Assembly (NCBI GenBank): GCA_900547465.1
Contig: URHJ01000007.1
Location: forward strand, 1 to 48,140
DNA: 48,140 bases
Direction: 5' to 3'
Origin: an uncultured Mycoplasmatota bacterium
GTDB lineage: Bacteria > Bacillota_I > Bacilli_A > RF39 > UBA660
Part shown: positions 1 to 7,503 of the stretch, one piece after another
Position numbering within the stretch: position 1 is the stretch's first letter
How the letters are laid out: every line of letters begins with the position of its first letter
Translations under genes and position numbers: made by a program
Notes under the pieces: generated by a model
What the model was told of the DNA's origin: nothing
The model's database searches: none
What the model saw: only the letters and a program-made list of their open reading frames with translations

Positions 1-203
1 GATATTGGTACTGCTTTTTCTAACTTTATTCCACCACTTGTTGTATCATCAAGTACTAAAGATAAAGTTCCAGCTCTTAACACATTTGTTTTATCTGATA
101 TCTTCCTAATAGTTAACCATGCATATGAACAAGTAGCTAAAAAAACTAAAACTACTGCAATCGCAACAATCAACTCTTTATTACTCATAATTTTATCCTT
201 CAT
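1..203 (-). CDS. SipW-type signal-peptide protein, partial (TasA/camelysin-like)
   Basis: N-terminal part of a secreted protein that runs off the left edge. The ATG at 201-203 has an AGGAGG (211-216) seven bases upstream; the next in-frame ATG at 188 is less well placed. After a short charged start comes a hydrophobic helix ending in a SYAWL motif, then a segment reading like LRAGTLSLVLDD. This layout (helix, YAW, then a G-[NT]-L-x-[LV] strand) is typical of proteins processed by the SipW-type signal peptidase, such as TasA and camelysin, which form fibres or matrix in Bacilli. The complete protein at 6912-7457 has the same N-terminal plan, so the two are probably paralogues. No SipW peptidase gene is visible here. 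The C-terminal part cannot be judged. Confidence 0.7.
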   Translation of the reverse strand, partial: MKDKIMSNKELIVAIAVVLVFLATCSYAWLTIRKISDKTNVLRAGTLSLVLDDTTSGGIKLEKAVPI

Positions 204-250
204 AACATATCCTCCTATACTAATCTTACCATCAAAAAACAAAACAGTAA

Positions 251-277
251 ACAAAAAAACTTTACTTATGTAAAGTT
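251..277 (-). terminator. Rho-independent terminator after the YihY gene
   Basis: An eight-base-pair perfect stem (AACTTTAC / GTAAAGTT, loop TTAT) is followed on the minus strand by a T run. The stop codon of the upstream gene (262-264) lies inside the stem. Confidence 0.85.
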
Positions 278-1107
278 AATTGCATTGTTTCATAATCATC
301 TTGTTCCGTATTACTAGCATTAAAAGCCATTCCTAAAACAAAGACATAAGATAATATATAAACCCACATTAATAAGAATAATATGTTAGAAATACTTCCA
401 TAAAATATATTATAATTAGAAAAAGTTCCAGCATAAATAGAATAAATCTTAGTTGCCAAAATCCAACCAATAGTAGTTATAAAAGAACCAGTATTAGTAT
501 CAATTGCTCTAATTTTTCTATCAGGTGCTAAAGTATATAATGCTTTAATATTAAAGAAAATTAAAACTATTGTAACAGGATATTGTAATAATCTATAAAT
601 AGAATATGCAAAATTAACACCTGTAGTATTACTATATGAAGAAGTTATAATATTAAATATTAAATCACCAAACACGGGTACTATTAACAAAAACAAGAAT
701 AATAATACTAAAATAAATGTCATACCAATTGCTTTTAATCTTCTTCTTATAATATGATTATTTTCAACTTTATAAATTTCATTAGATGTAATAATCATAG
801 AATGAGTACCATTAGATGCTAAAAGAAAAGCTGATATAAAAAACACTGCAATATTAAAAGTAATTCCCTTCCCTGATACAAAAGTTACTATATCTGCTGT
901 TATTTCAAATGGTAATACCTTTTCTAATATCTCTATAACTTTAGTTGAAGAAACAGATAAATAACCGGCAATACTACCAACTAAAGCTAAAAGAGGTATT
1001 AAAGAAATAACAATAAAAAAAGCGAGTTGACCAGGTAGAATCCTCATCTCAGGTTTACTAATATATTTTATAACTTTTCTAATAAACCTCTTAACTCGCT
1101 CCATCAT
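262..1107 (-). CDS. YihY/BrkB family membrane protein
   Basis: A 281-residue integral membrane protein of the YihY (formerly 'ribonuclease BN') family. The opening cytoplasmic stretch with LPGQLAFFIVISLIPLLAL is the family hallmark, and about six membrane segments follow (roughly residues 30-50, 85-105, 125-150, 170-190, 205-225, 240-262). The molecular role of the family is not settled, and the older RNase assignment is regarded as wrong. Two ATGs are adjacent at 1107 and 1104; AGGTGA lies a few bases upstream. The gene starts 13 bases after the stop of the GGDEF-like receptor and ends in a terminator, so it is probably the last gene of a three-gene operon read from the promoter at 3645-3673. 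The C-terminal tail is short and polar. Confidence 0.9.
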   Translation of the reverse strand: MMERVKRFIRKVIKYISKPEMRILPGQLAFFIVISLIPLLALVGSIAGYLSVSSTKVIEILEKVLPFEITADIVTFVSGKGITFNIAVFFISAFLLASNGTHSMIITSNEIYKVENNHIIRRRLKAIGMTFILVLLFLFLLIVPVFGDLIFNIITSSYSNTTGVNFAYSIYRLLQYPVTIVLIFFNIKALYTLAPDRKIRAIDTNTGSFITTIGWILATKIYSIYAGTFSNYNIFYGSISNILFLLMWVYILSYVFVLGMAFNASNTEQDDYETMQLTLHK

Positions 1108-1120
1108 ATTACTTCACCTA

Positions 1121-3157
1121 CTATTTATAGTCTTCTTTATTTGCTATCATTTCTAAAGTAGCTTCATTAATAGCATCATCTAAAGTCTTTATTTCATCTA
1201 AAATCATACTATATCCAACACCAGCACCAAACTCATGTGGTAGCTTTTTCAATTCTTTAGCAAGTTTCTTAGTATAAGTTTGAATTTGTTTCTCACTATA
1301 CCCAACTAAATAAATTAAGAACTCATTACCATCAGTACGTATAATTTCACTATTTTCTAACTGAGTATTAACAAGTTTACTTGCTGCATCAACTATTAAC
1401 TTATCTCCTTCTTCATGTCCATAATTATCATTAACATACTTAACTTGATTTAAATCTATCATTACAATTGCTTGAGGGAATACTTTAGAATCTTCCCATT
1501 CTGGCATCTTAGCATTTAAATAATTACGATTCTTTAAAGAAGTTAACATATCTGTATACTTATGTCTATTAGTAATTTTAACTTTCTTAACAGCCCTTTT
1601 ATGTTTCAATACAAAATATATAATTGAAAGAATTATTAATGGAACAAATATAATAATAAGAATTATTGTATATACTTGTTCAAAACTACTACCCTCTAAG
1701 AATGATTCACTTAAACTCTCTAAACCACTATTTCTATAATTATAATAACTATTAGTATTAATAGTATAATTAACTAAGTTATAAAATGCTTTATCACTAT
1801 TCTTAATCATAAATTTATAATCATTCATCATCGTATCCATATATAAAATAGTATAATCTTTAAACTTAGAATTTTGATACTTATTATAAACATTACGATC
1901 AACAATAACTAATCTATCCCCTGCATTCTTAATTAGTTTATCAAGACTACCATAAGTCTTTATATTAGCCTTTCCATTATTATTTACATAATTATATAAA
2001 GCATCAGAAGATAACATCGCAACATCTTTATTTCTAATACTTTCAAATGAATTAATAATATAATTATCTTCTTGATGACCAAGTACTACATAATCTTCAA
2101 TAAATGTAGAGATTGTAGCTTTATATTGATCAGAACTAATTCCATAATAATCAAAATAAATATCAACATCATTATTATCAACAGCCTTCTTTAATTCAGC
2201 AACACTAGAATATTTCTTATATTTAAATTCAATATCTGCTAGTCTACTTACTCTTTTCAAATACTCAGCTGCAATACCTGAAACTTTTCCATTTACTTTA
2301 GTTTCATATGGAATATTATCTACATAACCATAAACATAACTCTTAGAAGATAAAGCTGTCTTTTCTTTAGATGATAAATTATTTTTAGTTAAGTAATAAT
2401 TGAAATAATCTTTATCATATTCATCAACAAACTTAGTTTCCTTCCATTTATTAAAGTACTTCTTAACTATATTATTTAACTCTTTATCATTTCCTAATGT
2501 TAAAACAATCTTATCAGTCATTTCTGTAAAATAATAATTAATAGAATAAGAACTATTATCAATTATTTTATCTAAATACATCATATTTGGCACAATAATC
2601 ATATTAACATCATTATTATCAAGTGCTTTATATAACTCATCTATACTTTTGTACTTTTTATAAGATATATTAGTACCTGATTTTAAGTAATAACTAACTG
2701 TATCAGCATCATCTTCAAATACACCAAAAGTAATATCTTTCATATCTTTAATATAATTAATTCTTCTATATTCTTTACCAACTGCTACGTAATAATCTTC
2801 AAACAAGAATAAATCATTATCAGATAATTTACTATCCCCATCTAGAATACGAAAACGTAATCCATCAGTAGTTGTATCACTAGTTTTCAAATATGGTATT
2901 TCATTAAATTCTAGACCTATATTCTTTTTAAAATCATTAATAAAGTCATAAAATACCCCTTCTCCATCCATTCCATAAACAGGATAATCATTAATAACTT
3001 CTAAATCAAATGTTTTAGAACTATTATCTTGAACCCATCTTTTTTCTGTAACAGTTAAAGAAGTTTTTCTATCTTGATGATTATAATATCTATAAACAAA
3101 TATAAAAGCAACTAATGCAATTATAATTGGTACAATAATAACTATTTTCTTTTTCAT
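1121..3157 (-). CDS. Membrane receptor with two binding-protein-like modules and a degenerate GGDEF domain
   Basis: 678 residues. A membrane anchor (about 4-23) precedes two extracytoplasmic modules resembling family 3 solute-binding proteins (about 40-255 and 270-480), a second membrane helix (496-517) and a cytoplasmic GGDEF-like domain (about 535-678). Family knowledge: GGDEF domains make cyclic di-GMP. Here the metal-binding Asp (D568) and the following VNDNYGH segment are kept, but the signature reads D609-G-N-E-F instead of G-G-D/E-E-F. The first Gly and the catalytic acidic residue are therefore both replaced. I infer that it is probably inactive as a cyclase and may bind nucleotide or only signal. 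The binding modules suggest it senses a small molecule outside the cell. The start codon overlaps the stop of the upstream gene (TAATG), so translation is probably coupled. Confidence 0.85.
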   Translation of the reverse strand: MKKKIVIIVPIIIALVAFIFVYRYYNHQDRKTSLTVTEKRWVQDNSSKTFDLEVINDYPVYGMDGEGVFYDFINDFKKNIGLEFNEIPYLKTSDTTTDGLRFRILDGDSKLSDNDLFLFEDYYVAVGKEYRRINYIKDMKDITFGVFEDDADTVSYYLKSGTNISYKKYKSIDELYKALDNNDVNMIIVPNMMYLDKIIDNSSYSINYYFTEMTDKIVLTLGNDKELNNIVKKYFNKWKETKFVDEYDKDYFNYYLTKNNLSSKEKTALSSKSYVYGYVDNIPYETKVNGKVSGIAAEYLKRVSRLADIEFKYKKYSSVAELKKAVDNNDVDIYFDYYGISSDQYKATISTFIEDYVVLGHQEDNYIINSFESIRNKDVAMLSSDALYNYVNNNGKANIKTYGSLDKLIKNAGDRLVIVDRNVYNKYQNSKFKDYTILYMDTMMNDYKFMIKNSDKAFYNLVNYTINTNSYYNYRNSGLESLSESFLEGSSFEQVYTIILIIIFVPLIILSIIYFVLKHKRAVKKVKITNRHKYTDMLTSLKNRNYLNAKMPEWEDSKVFPQAIVMIDLNQVKYVNDNYGHEEGDKLIVDAASKLVNTQLENSEIIRTDGNEFLIYLVGYSEKQIQTYTKKLAKELKKLPHEFGAGVGYSMILDEIKTLDDAINEATLEMIANKEDYK

Positions 3158-3621
3158 TAGCTCGCCGCCCTATCTTTAGTCCAAACAAAATCACTCTTAG
3201 TATTTTGTCTATAACCTATAATTGGAAAATCATTTCCTCCATTTTCTTTCTTTACAAAAACTTGGAAATCATAATATTTCTTTTGATCATCATCAAATTT
3301 TTCTAACACTTTTCCTCCAAGTGTTTTAGCAGTATCACTACCAACATCATCATTAACAGTAATAACTACATTAACTATTTTACCTTGTAAAAAGCATTCT
3401 ACATCTTTAACAGTAGAATCTCCCTTTAAATTAGAGATAACCTCTTTTTTCTGATTATCAGTTACTTTAACTTCATCTATACCTTTAAGCCTATCTCCAT
3501 AAAGTGCATTACTAGTTCCTGAAAAGAATATCCCTTTCACAACAAAACAAACAACTAATAAAGCAAGAAATACAATAACAGCCACAACTAAAATTTTATT
3601 CTCTTTTATATATTTTTTCAT
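3157..3621 (-). CDS. Small membrane-anchored protein of unknown function
   Basis: About 154 residues with one N-terminal membrane helix and a soluble outer domain of mixed charge, predicted as alternating strands and helices (VVITVNDDVG, then a C-terminal FPIIGYRQ). No family is recognised with confidence. I chose the ATG at 3621 because the AGGA upstream is well spaced for it; a GTG at 3630 lies too close to that site. It is the first gene of the unit read from a strong promoter at 3645-3673 and overlaps the receptor gene by one base (TAATG). It may work with that receptor, but only the arrangement supports this. Confidence 0.7.
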   Translation of the reverse strand: MKKYIKENKILVVAVIVFLALLVVCFVVKGIFFSGTSNALYGDRLKGIDEVKVTDNQKKEVISNLKGDSTVKDVECFLQGKIVNVVITVNDDVGSDTAKTLGGKVLEKFDDDQKKYYDFQVFVKKENGGNDFPIIGYRQNTKSDFVWTKDRAAS

Positions 3622-3644
3622 CTTACTCACATCCTAGTATCTTT

Positions 3645-3673
3645 ATTATACACTATGTATTTTTCCTTTTCAA
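3645..3673 (-). promoter_or_regulatory. Sigma-A-type promoter for the receptor/YihY operon
   Basis: Minus-strand TTGAAA (3668-3673), a 17-base spacer and a perfect TATAAT (3645-3650). It stands about 24 bases before the chosen ATG at 3621, between gatB and the small membrane protein. Confidence 0.8.
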
Positions 3674-3676
3674 TTA

Positions 3677-5101
3677 TTATTTATTTAATTCACTAGTTAA
3701 TATTTCATTAACTAACTTAGGATTAGCACTCCCCTTAGTTTCTTTCATAATTTGACCCATTAAGTACTTTATAGCACGATCCTTACCAGCTTTATAATCA
3801 CTAACACTATCAGGATTATTAGAAATAACATTTAATACAATCTCTTCAAGTGCCCCAGTATCAGTAATATTAGAAATACCCACTTTTTTAATAATTTCTT
3901 CTATAGACAGTGAAGAAGTTAAAACTAACTCTAATATATCTTTTACATTCTTACTAGTAAGACTACCATCATTTACTTTAGAAACTAAATCTAAGAATTT
4001 ATCTGATGTCAAAGTAGTATCTTCTATTTTCTTTTCTTCTTTATTTAAATAAAATGAGATATCACCAAGTAATAAGTTACCAGCAGTCTTAAAATCTAGA
4101 CTAGTATCTAAAAATTCATTCAAATAATCACTAAGCATACGATTAGCAATAATCTTTTTAGCATGTTCCAAATCCATTCCTTTTTCTATGTATAGTTTAG
4201 TACGTTCATCTGCTGACATTGGTAACTTCTTAAGTGCTTCTTCTATCATTTCATCATCAATTACAACATATGGAATATCAGGTTCTGGAAAATAACGATA
4301 ATCATTACCTGTTTCTTTAACACGCATTAAAACAGTATCTCCTAATTTATCATCATATCTACGTGTTTGTTCTGGAAATGACACACCTTCATCAAGTAAC
4401 TTAGATTGTCTTTCAATCTCTTTATTAATTGCAAGGAAAACATTAGAAATAGAACCAATATTTTTAACCTCACACTTAGTACCAAGAGGATCATTAACAC
4501 TTTTTCTAAGTGACACATTAGCATCACATCTCATAGATCCTTCTTCCATCTTACAATCAGAAATATCACTATAAAATAATAATTCACGTAACTTTTCTAA
4601 ATAAAGTTTAGCTTCAATCGCAGATGTCATACATGGTTTTGTAACAATTTCAATTAAAGGTACACCAGCTCTATTAAAATCAAGTAAACTTACACTACCA
4701 CGGTGAGCACTTTTACATGTATCTTCTTCAATATGAATTTCTTCTATTTCTATTTTTTTTGAAACACCATCAACTTCTATCTCTACGTATCCATCATAAC
4801 CAATAGGAGTTCTAGCTTCAGTAATTTGATAATTTTTAGGATTATCAGGATAAAAATAATTTTTACGATCAAAATGTTGAAGTTTTCTAATATTACAATG
4901 TAATACATGACAAGCTCTAATACCAGTCATAATAACTTCTCTATTAAGTGTTGGTAAAGTACCAGGATAACCCAAATCAACAACATTAGTAAGACTATTT
5001 GCCATACTACCATAACCATTTTTAGAAGATGAGAAAATCTTAGTATTTGTCTTTAATTCAACATGCACTTCAGTTCCTATTGTAGGTATATAATTACTCA
5101 T
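3677..5101 (-). CDS. gatB: Aspartyl/glutamyl-tRNA amidotransferase subunit B
   Basis: The GatB subunit of the GatCAB complex, which converts Glu-tRNA(Gln) to Gln-tRNA(Gln), and Asp-tRNA(Asn) where needed, in the cytoplasm. GatB carries the kinase-like step that activates the misacylated tRNA. The N-terminus IGTEVHVELKT, the FDRKNYFYPDNPKNYQI block and the MEEGSMRCDANVSLR block are diagnostic, and the C-terminal helical/YqeY-like tail ends near residue 470. Length (474) is normal. An open frame reaches a GTG at 5110, but this GTG is part of the AGGAGGTG ribosome site; the ATG at 5101, eight bases downstream, is the better start. It overlaps the gatA stop by eight bases, so the genes are translationally coupled. 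Confidence 0.97.
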   Translation of the reverse strand: MSNYIPTIGTEVHVELKTNTKIFSSSKNGYGSMANSLTNVVDLGYPGTLPTLNREVIMTGIRACHVLHCNIRKLQHFDRKNYFYPDNPKNYQITEARTPIGYDGYVEIEVDGVSKKIEIEEIHIEEDTCKSAHRGSVSLLDFNRAGVPLIEIVTKPCMTSAIEAKLYLEKLRELLFYSDISDCKMEEGSMRCDANVSLRKSVNDPLGTKCEVKNIGSISNVFLAINKEIERQSKLLDEGVSFPEQTRRYDDKLGDTVLMRVKETGNDYRYFPEPDIPYVVIDDEMIEEALKKLPMSADERTKLYIEKGMDLEHAKKIIANRMLSDYLNEFLDTSLDFKTAGNLLLGDISFYLNKEEKKIEDTTLTSDKFLDLVSKVNDGSLTSKNVKDILELVLTSSLSIEEIIKKVGISNITDTGALEEIVLNVISNNPDSVSDYKAGKDRAIKYLMGQIMKETKGSANPKLVNEILTSELNK

Positions 5102-6548
5102 TATAATCACCTCCTGGATTCAAATCAAGGTTTAATTCTTTTTCTAAGAAACTAGCTAATTGATACATCTTAGCCTCATCAAAAGGAGCTCCAATTATTT
5201 GCATACCAATTGGTAAATGATCAAAAGAAAAACCTATAGGTAAATTCATGCCTGGAAGACCAGCCATATTAACTGGAATAGTTAAAATATCATCCATAAA
5301 AGCCTTAACTGCATCATCTAAATCAACACCAAGCGGATATGCTTTAGTAGTTGCCGTAGGACCAATAATTAAATCATATTTTTTAAATGTTTCTAAGAAT
5401 GAATTTCTCATATCATCACGAATTGCTAGAGCTTTATTGTAATATGTAGTAGCATTATCACCACTAAGTAAATAACTACCTATCATAATTCTTCTTTTAA
5501 CTTCATTACCAAAACCATATCTTCTAGTTTTTACATACATATCATTAATATCTTTACAATCTTCATAACGATAACCATAACGAATACCATCAAAACGAGC
5601 TAAATTACTACTAGCTTCACCCATTGCTATAATTTGATATAAGTAAACAGCTTGATCAATATATTTAATATCAACATAATCAATTTCACAATCATGACTC
5701 TTCAAAATATCAATAACTTTATCTAATTTTTCTCTTATTTCTTTATCTACTGCATCACTAACATAAAATTTAGGAATAGCTATTTTCATACCATTAATTT
5801 CTTTTCCAATTAATATAGTGAAATCTTCATCAGTCCTAACACTAGTCAAATCCATATCACTCTTACCACAAATAGTATTTAATAAAACAGCATTTTCATA
5901 AACATTTCTTGTCATTGGCCCTATTTGATCTAGACTAGAGGCAAAAGCAATTAAACCATAACGAGAAACTCTACCATATGTAGGTTTTAATCCAACTAAA
6001 CCACAAAAACTAGATGGTTGTCTAATAGATCCTCCTGTATCTGATCCAAGTGCAAAAGGTGTCATTCTACTAGAAACAGCTGCTGCAGAACCACCTGATG
6101 AACCACCAGGAACTAATTTCTTATTCCAAGGATTTTTTGTTACACCAAAATATGATGTTTGCGTAGAAGACCCCATCGCAAACTCATCCATATTTGCTTT
6201 ACCAATTATAATCATACCAGCATCATTAATCTTTTTAACAACATCAGCATCATAAATCGAAATAAAATCTTCAAGCATACGTGATGATGCAGTAGTTCTT
6301 ATACCTTTTGTTACAATATTATCTTTAACCGCAATAGGAATACCATATAAAAGTGATGATTTATCCATACCTTCAAGTTCTTTTGCTCTTTTTAAAGCAC
6401 TATCTTTACAAACTGTAACAAATGCATTTAAATCTTTATTTTCTTCTATTCTATCTAAACACTCCATAACTAAATCAGTAGGAGTAATTTCACCATCAAC
6501 AAGAAGTTTATGTATCTCTTCTAATTTTAAGTCTAAATATTTAGTCAT
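5094..6548 (-). CDS. gatA: Aspartyl/glutamyl-tRNA amidotransferase subunit A
   Basis: The glutaminase subunit of GatCAB: it releases ammonia from Gln or Asn and channels it to GatB. The amidase-signature fold is complete, with a Ser-cisSer-Lys triad at K75 (AVKDN), S150 (in GGSSGGS) and S174 (in DTGGSIRQPSSF). Length 484 is normal. The ATG at 6548 lies eight bases inside the end of gatC, and the gene overlaps gatB downstream, giving the order gatC-gatA-gatB with overlaps at both joints. The presence of this operon implies that Gln-tRNA and/or Asn-tRNA is made by the indirect route; the matching GluRS is outside the window. Confidence 0.98.
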   Translation of the reverse strand: MTKYLDLKLEEIHKLLVDGEITPTDLVMECLDRIEENKDLNAFVTVCKDSALKRAKELEGMDKSSLLYGIPIAVKDNIVTKGIRTTASSRMLEDFISIYDADVVKKINDAGMIIIGKANMDEFAMGSSTQTSYFGVTKNPWNKKLVPGGSSGGSAAAVSSRMTPFALGSDTGGSIRQPSSFCGLVGLKPTYGRVSRYGLIAFASSLDQIGPMTRNVYENAVLLNTICGKSDMDLTSVRTDEDFTILIGKEINGMKIAIPKFYVSDAVDKEIREKLDKVIDILKSHDCEIDYVDIKYIDQAVYLYQIIAMGEASSNLARFDGIRYGYRYEDCKDINDMYVKTRRYGFGNEVKRRIMIGSYLLSGDNATTYYNKALAIRDDMRNSFLETFKKYDLIIGPTATTKAYPLGVDLDDAVKAFMDDILTIPVNMAGLPGMNLPIGFSFDHLPIGMQIIGAPFDEAKMYQLASFLEKELNLDLNPGGDYNE

Positions 6549-6840
6549 TAGAAATCACCACCGGAACTTCAATATAATTACCACTTTTTTCTGGAGCATT
6601 AACTATTGCTTCTTTTGGATTAAGCATCTCTCCAATAACATCATCTCTTAATAAAGCATTACCATTCCAAGGAGCTATTAAAAAGTCACTATCATTATCT
6701 GTAATATCTAAAATCTTATCAACTTGATTTAATAGTTCTTTTAATTTTACTTGATACACTTCTAGCTCTTCTTCACTAATTTCTATTCTAGCTAAATCAG
6801 CAACATGCAATACTTCTTCTTTTGTTAATTTATCCTGCAT
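6541..6840 (-). CDS. gatC: Aspartyl/glutamyl-tRNA amidotransferase subunit C
   Basis: 99 residues. GatC wraps around GatA and GatB and stabilises the complex. The KEEVLHVADLARIEISEEE opening and the C-terminal LRDDVIGEMLNPKEAIVNAP segment are typical. The frame is open to a TTG at 6855, but that TTG sits in the ribosome site. The ATG at 6840 has GAGGAGG six bases upstream and is the better start. It is the first gene of gatCAB, behind an extended -10 promoter just downstream of the previous unit's terminator. Confidence 0.95.
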   Translation of the reverse strand: MQDKLTKEEVLHVADLARIEISEEELEVYQVKLKELLNQVDKILDITDNDSDFLIAPWNGNALLRDDVIGEMLNPKEAIVNAPEKSGNYIEVPVVISND

Positions 6841-6864
6841 AATAAGCCTCCTCAATACTTGTTT

Positions 6865-6873
6865 ATTATATCA
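6865..6873 (-). promoter_or_regulatory. Extended -10 promoter for gatCAB
   Basis: Minus-strand TGA-TATAAT. No good -35 is visible at the expected distance, where the terminator of the neighbouring unit lies; the TGn extension would compensate. It is about 25 bases from the gatC ATG. Confidence 0.6.
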
Positions 6874-6881
6874 CACCTTTA

Positions 6882-6911
6882 CAAAAAAAACGAGACTTTT
6901 ACTTCTCGTTT
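6882..6911 (-). terminator. Rho-independent terminator after the SipW-type gene
   Basis: Stem AAACGAGA / TCTCGTTT with an eight-base loop, followed on the minus strand by a T run. It starts directly after the TAG stop at 6912-6914. Confidence 0.9.
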
Positions 6912-7457
6912 CTATTCCTTAATTTGACTTGCTTCTACTCTAATTTTTCCAGCAAAAACTTTATCCATTGCTTCATTAGTAGAATTAACATCCATCCACA
7001 TTCTTAAATCAAACTCAATTGTCTCATCTACATCAATAGAACCAGAATAAAGTTTTCTCTCACTAAGATCACTTAAACTTTTATTTCCTAAACTAACACC
7101 ATTTCGAGATAAGTTATATCTAATAAACTTATCGTCCATACGCTGATAAGCACTATCAAGTGTAGCATCATCTATATATATATCAAATGTACTTGAAACA
7201 TTACCTGTATTCTTTAAAGTAAAATGATATGGATCATAAGTATTTCCAACAGAATCTTCTACAGGAGTAGCATTTTCAATATCAATTTCCTTACCATCCT
7301 CTAAACTAAGCTCCAAATTACCAACAATAACATCATTACTAGTAGTACCATTTACAGAAAAAACAAGCCAAGCATAAGTACCACCAATTAATAATATAAC
7401 AGTAACTAAAATAGCAATCACAATTTTTTGAGTTTTAACATTATTCTTATTCTTCAT
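6912..7457 (-). CDS. SipW-type signal-peptide protein (TasA/camelysin-like)
   Basis: 181 residues. A basic start is followed by a hydrophobic helix ending GGTYAWL, then NDVIVGNLELSLEDG and a beta-rich domain containing FTLKNTGNVSSTFDIYID. This matches proteins exported through the SipW-type signal peptidase, such as TasA (biofilm fibre) and camelysin/CalY. It has no sorting signal or C-terminal anchor, so it is likely released or assembled outside the cell. The ATG at 7457 is preferred over a GTG at 7466 that lies in the AGGTGA ribosome site. It has its own promoter and terminator and so is a single-gene unit. The truncated gene at 1-203 is a probable paralogue. Fibre formation is inferred, not shown. 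Confidence 0.75.
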   Translation of the reverse strand: MKNKNNVKTQKIVIAILVTVILLIGGTYAWLVFSVNGTTSNDVIVGNLELSLEDGKEIDIENATPVEDSVGNTYDPYHFTLKNTGNVSSTFDIYIDDATLDSAYQRMDDKFIRYNLSRNGVSLGNKSLSDLSERKLYSGSIDVDETIEFDLRMWMDVNSTNEAMDKVFAGKIRVEASQIKE

Positions 7458-7474
7458 AGTATTCACCTATTATC

Positions 7475-7503
7475 ATTATACTAATAATAATCATAAAAAG
7501 CAA
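7475..7503 (-). promoter_or_regulatory. Promoter of the SipW-type gene
   Basis: Minus-strand TTGCTT (7498-7503), 17-base spacer, TATAAT (7475-7480), placed directly after the ligA stop codon. Confidence 0.75.
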
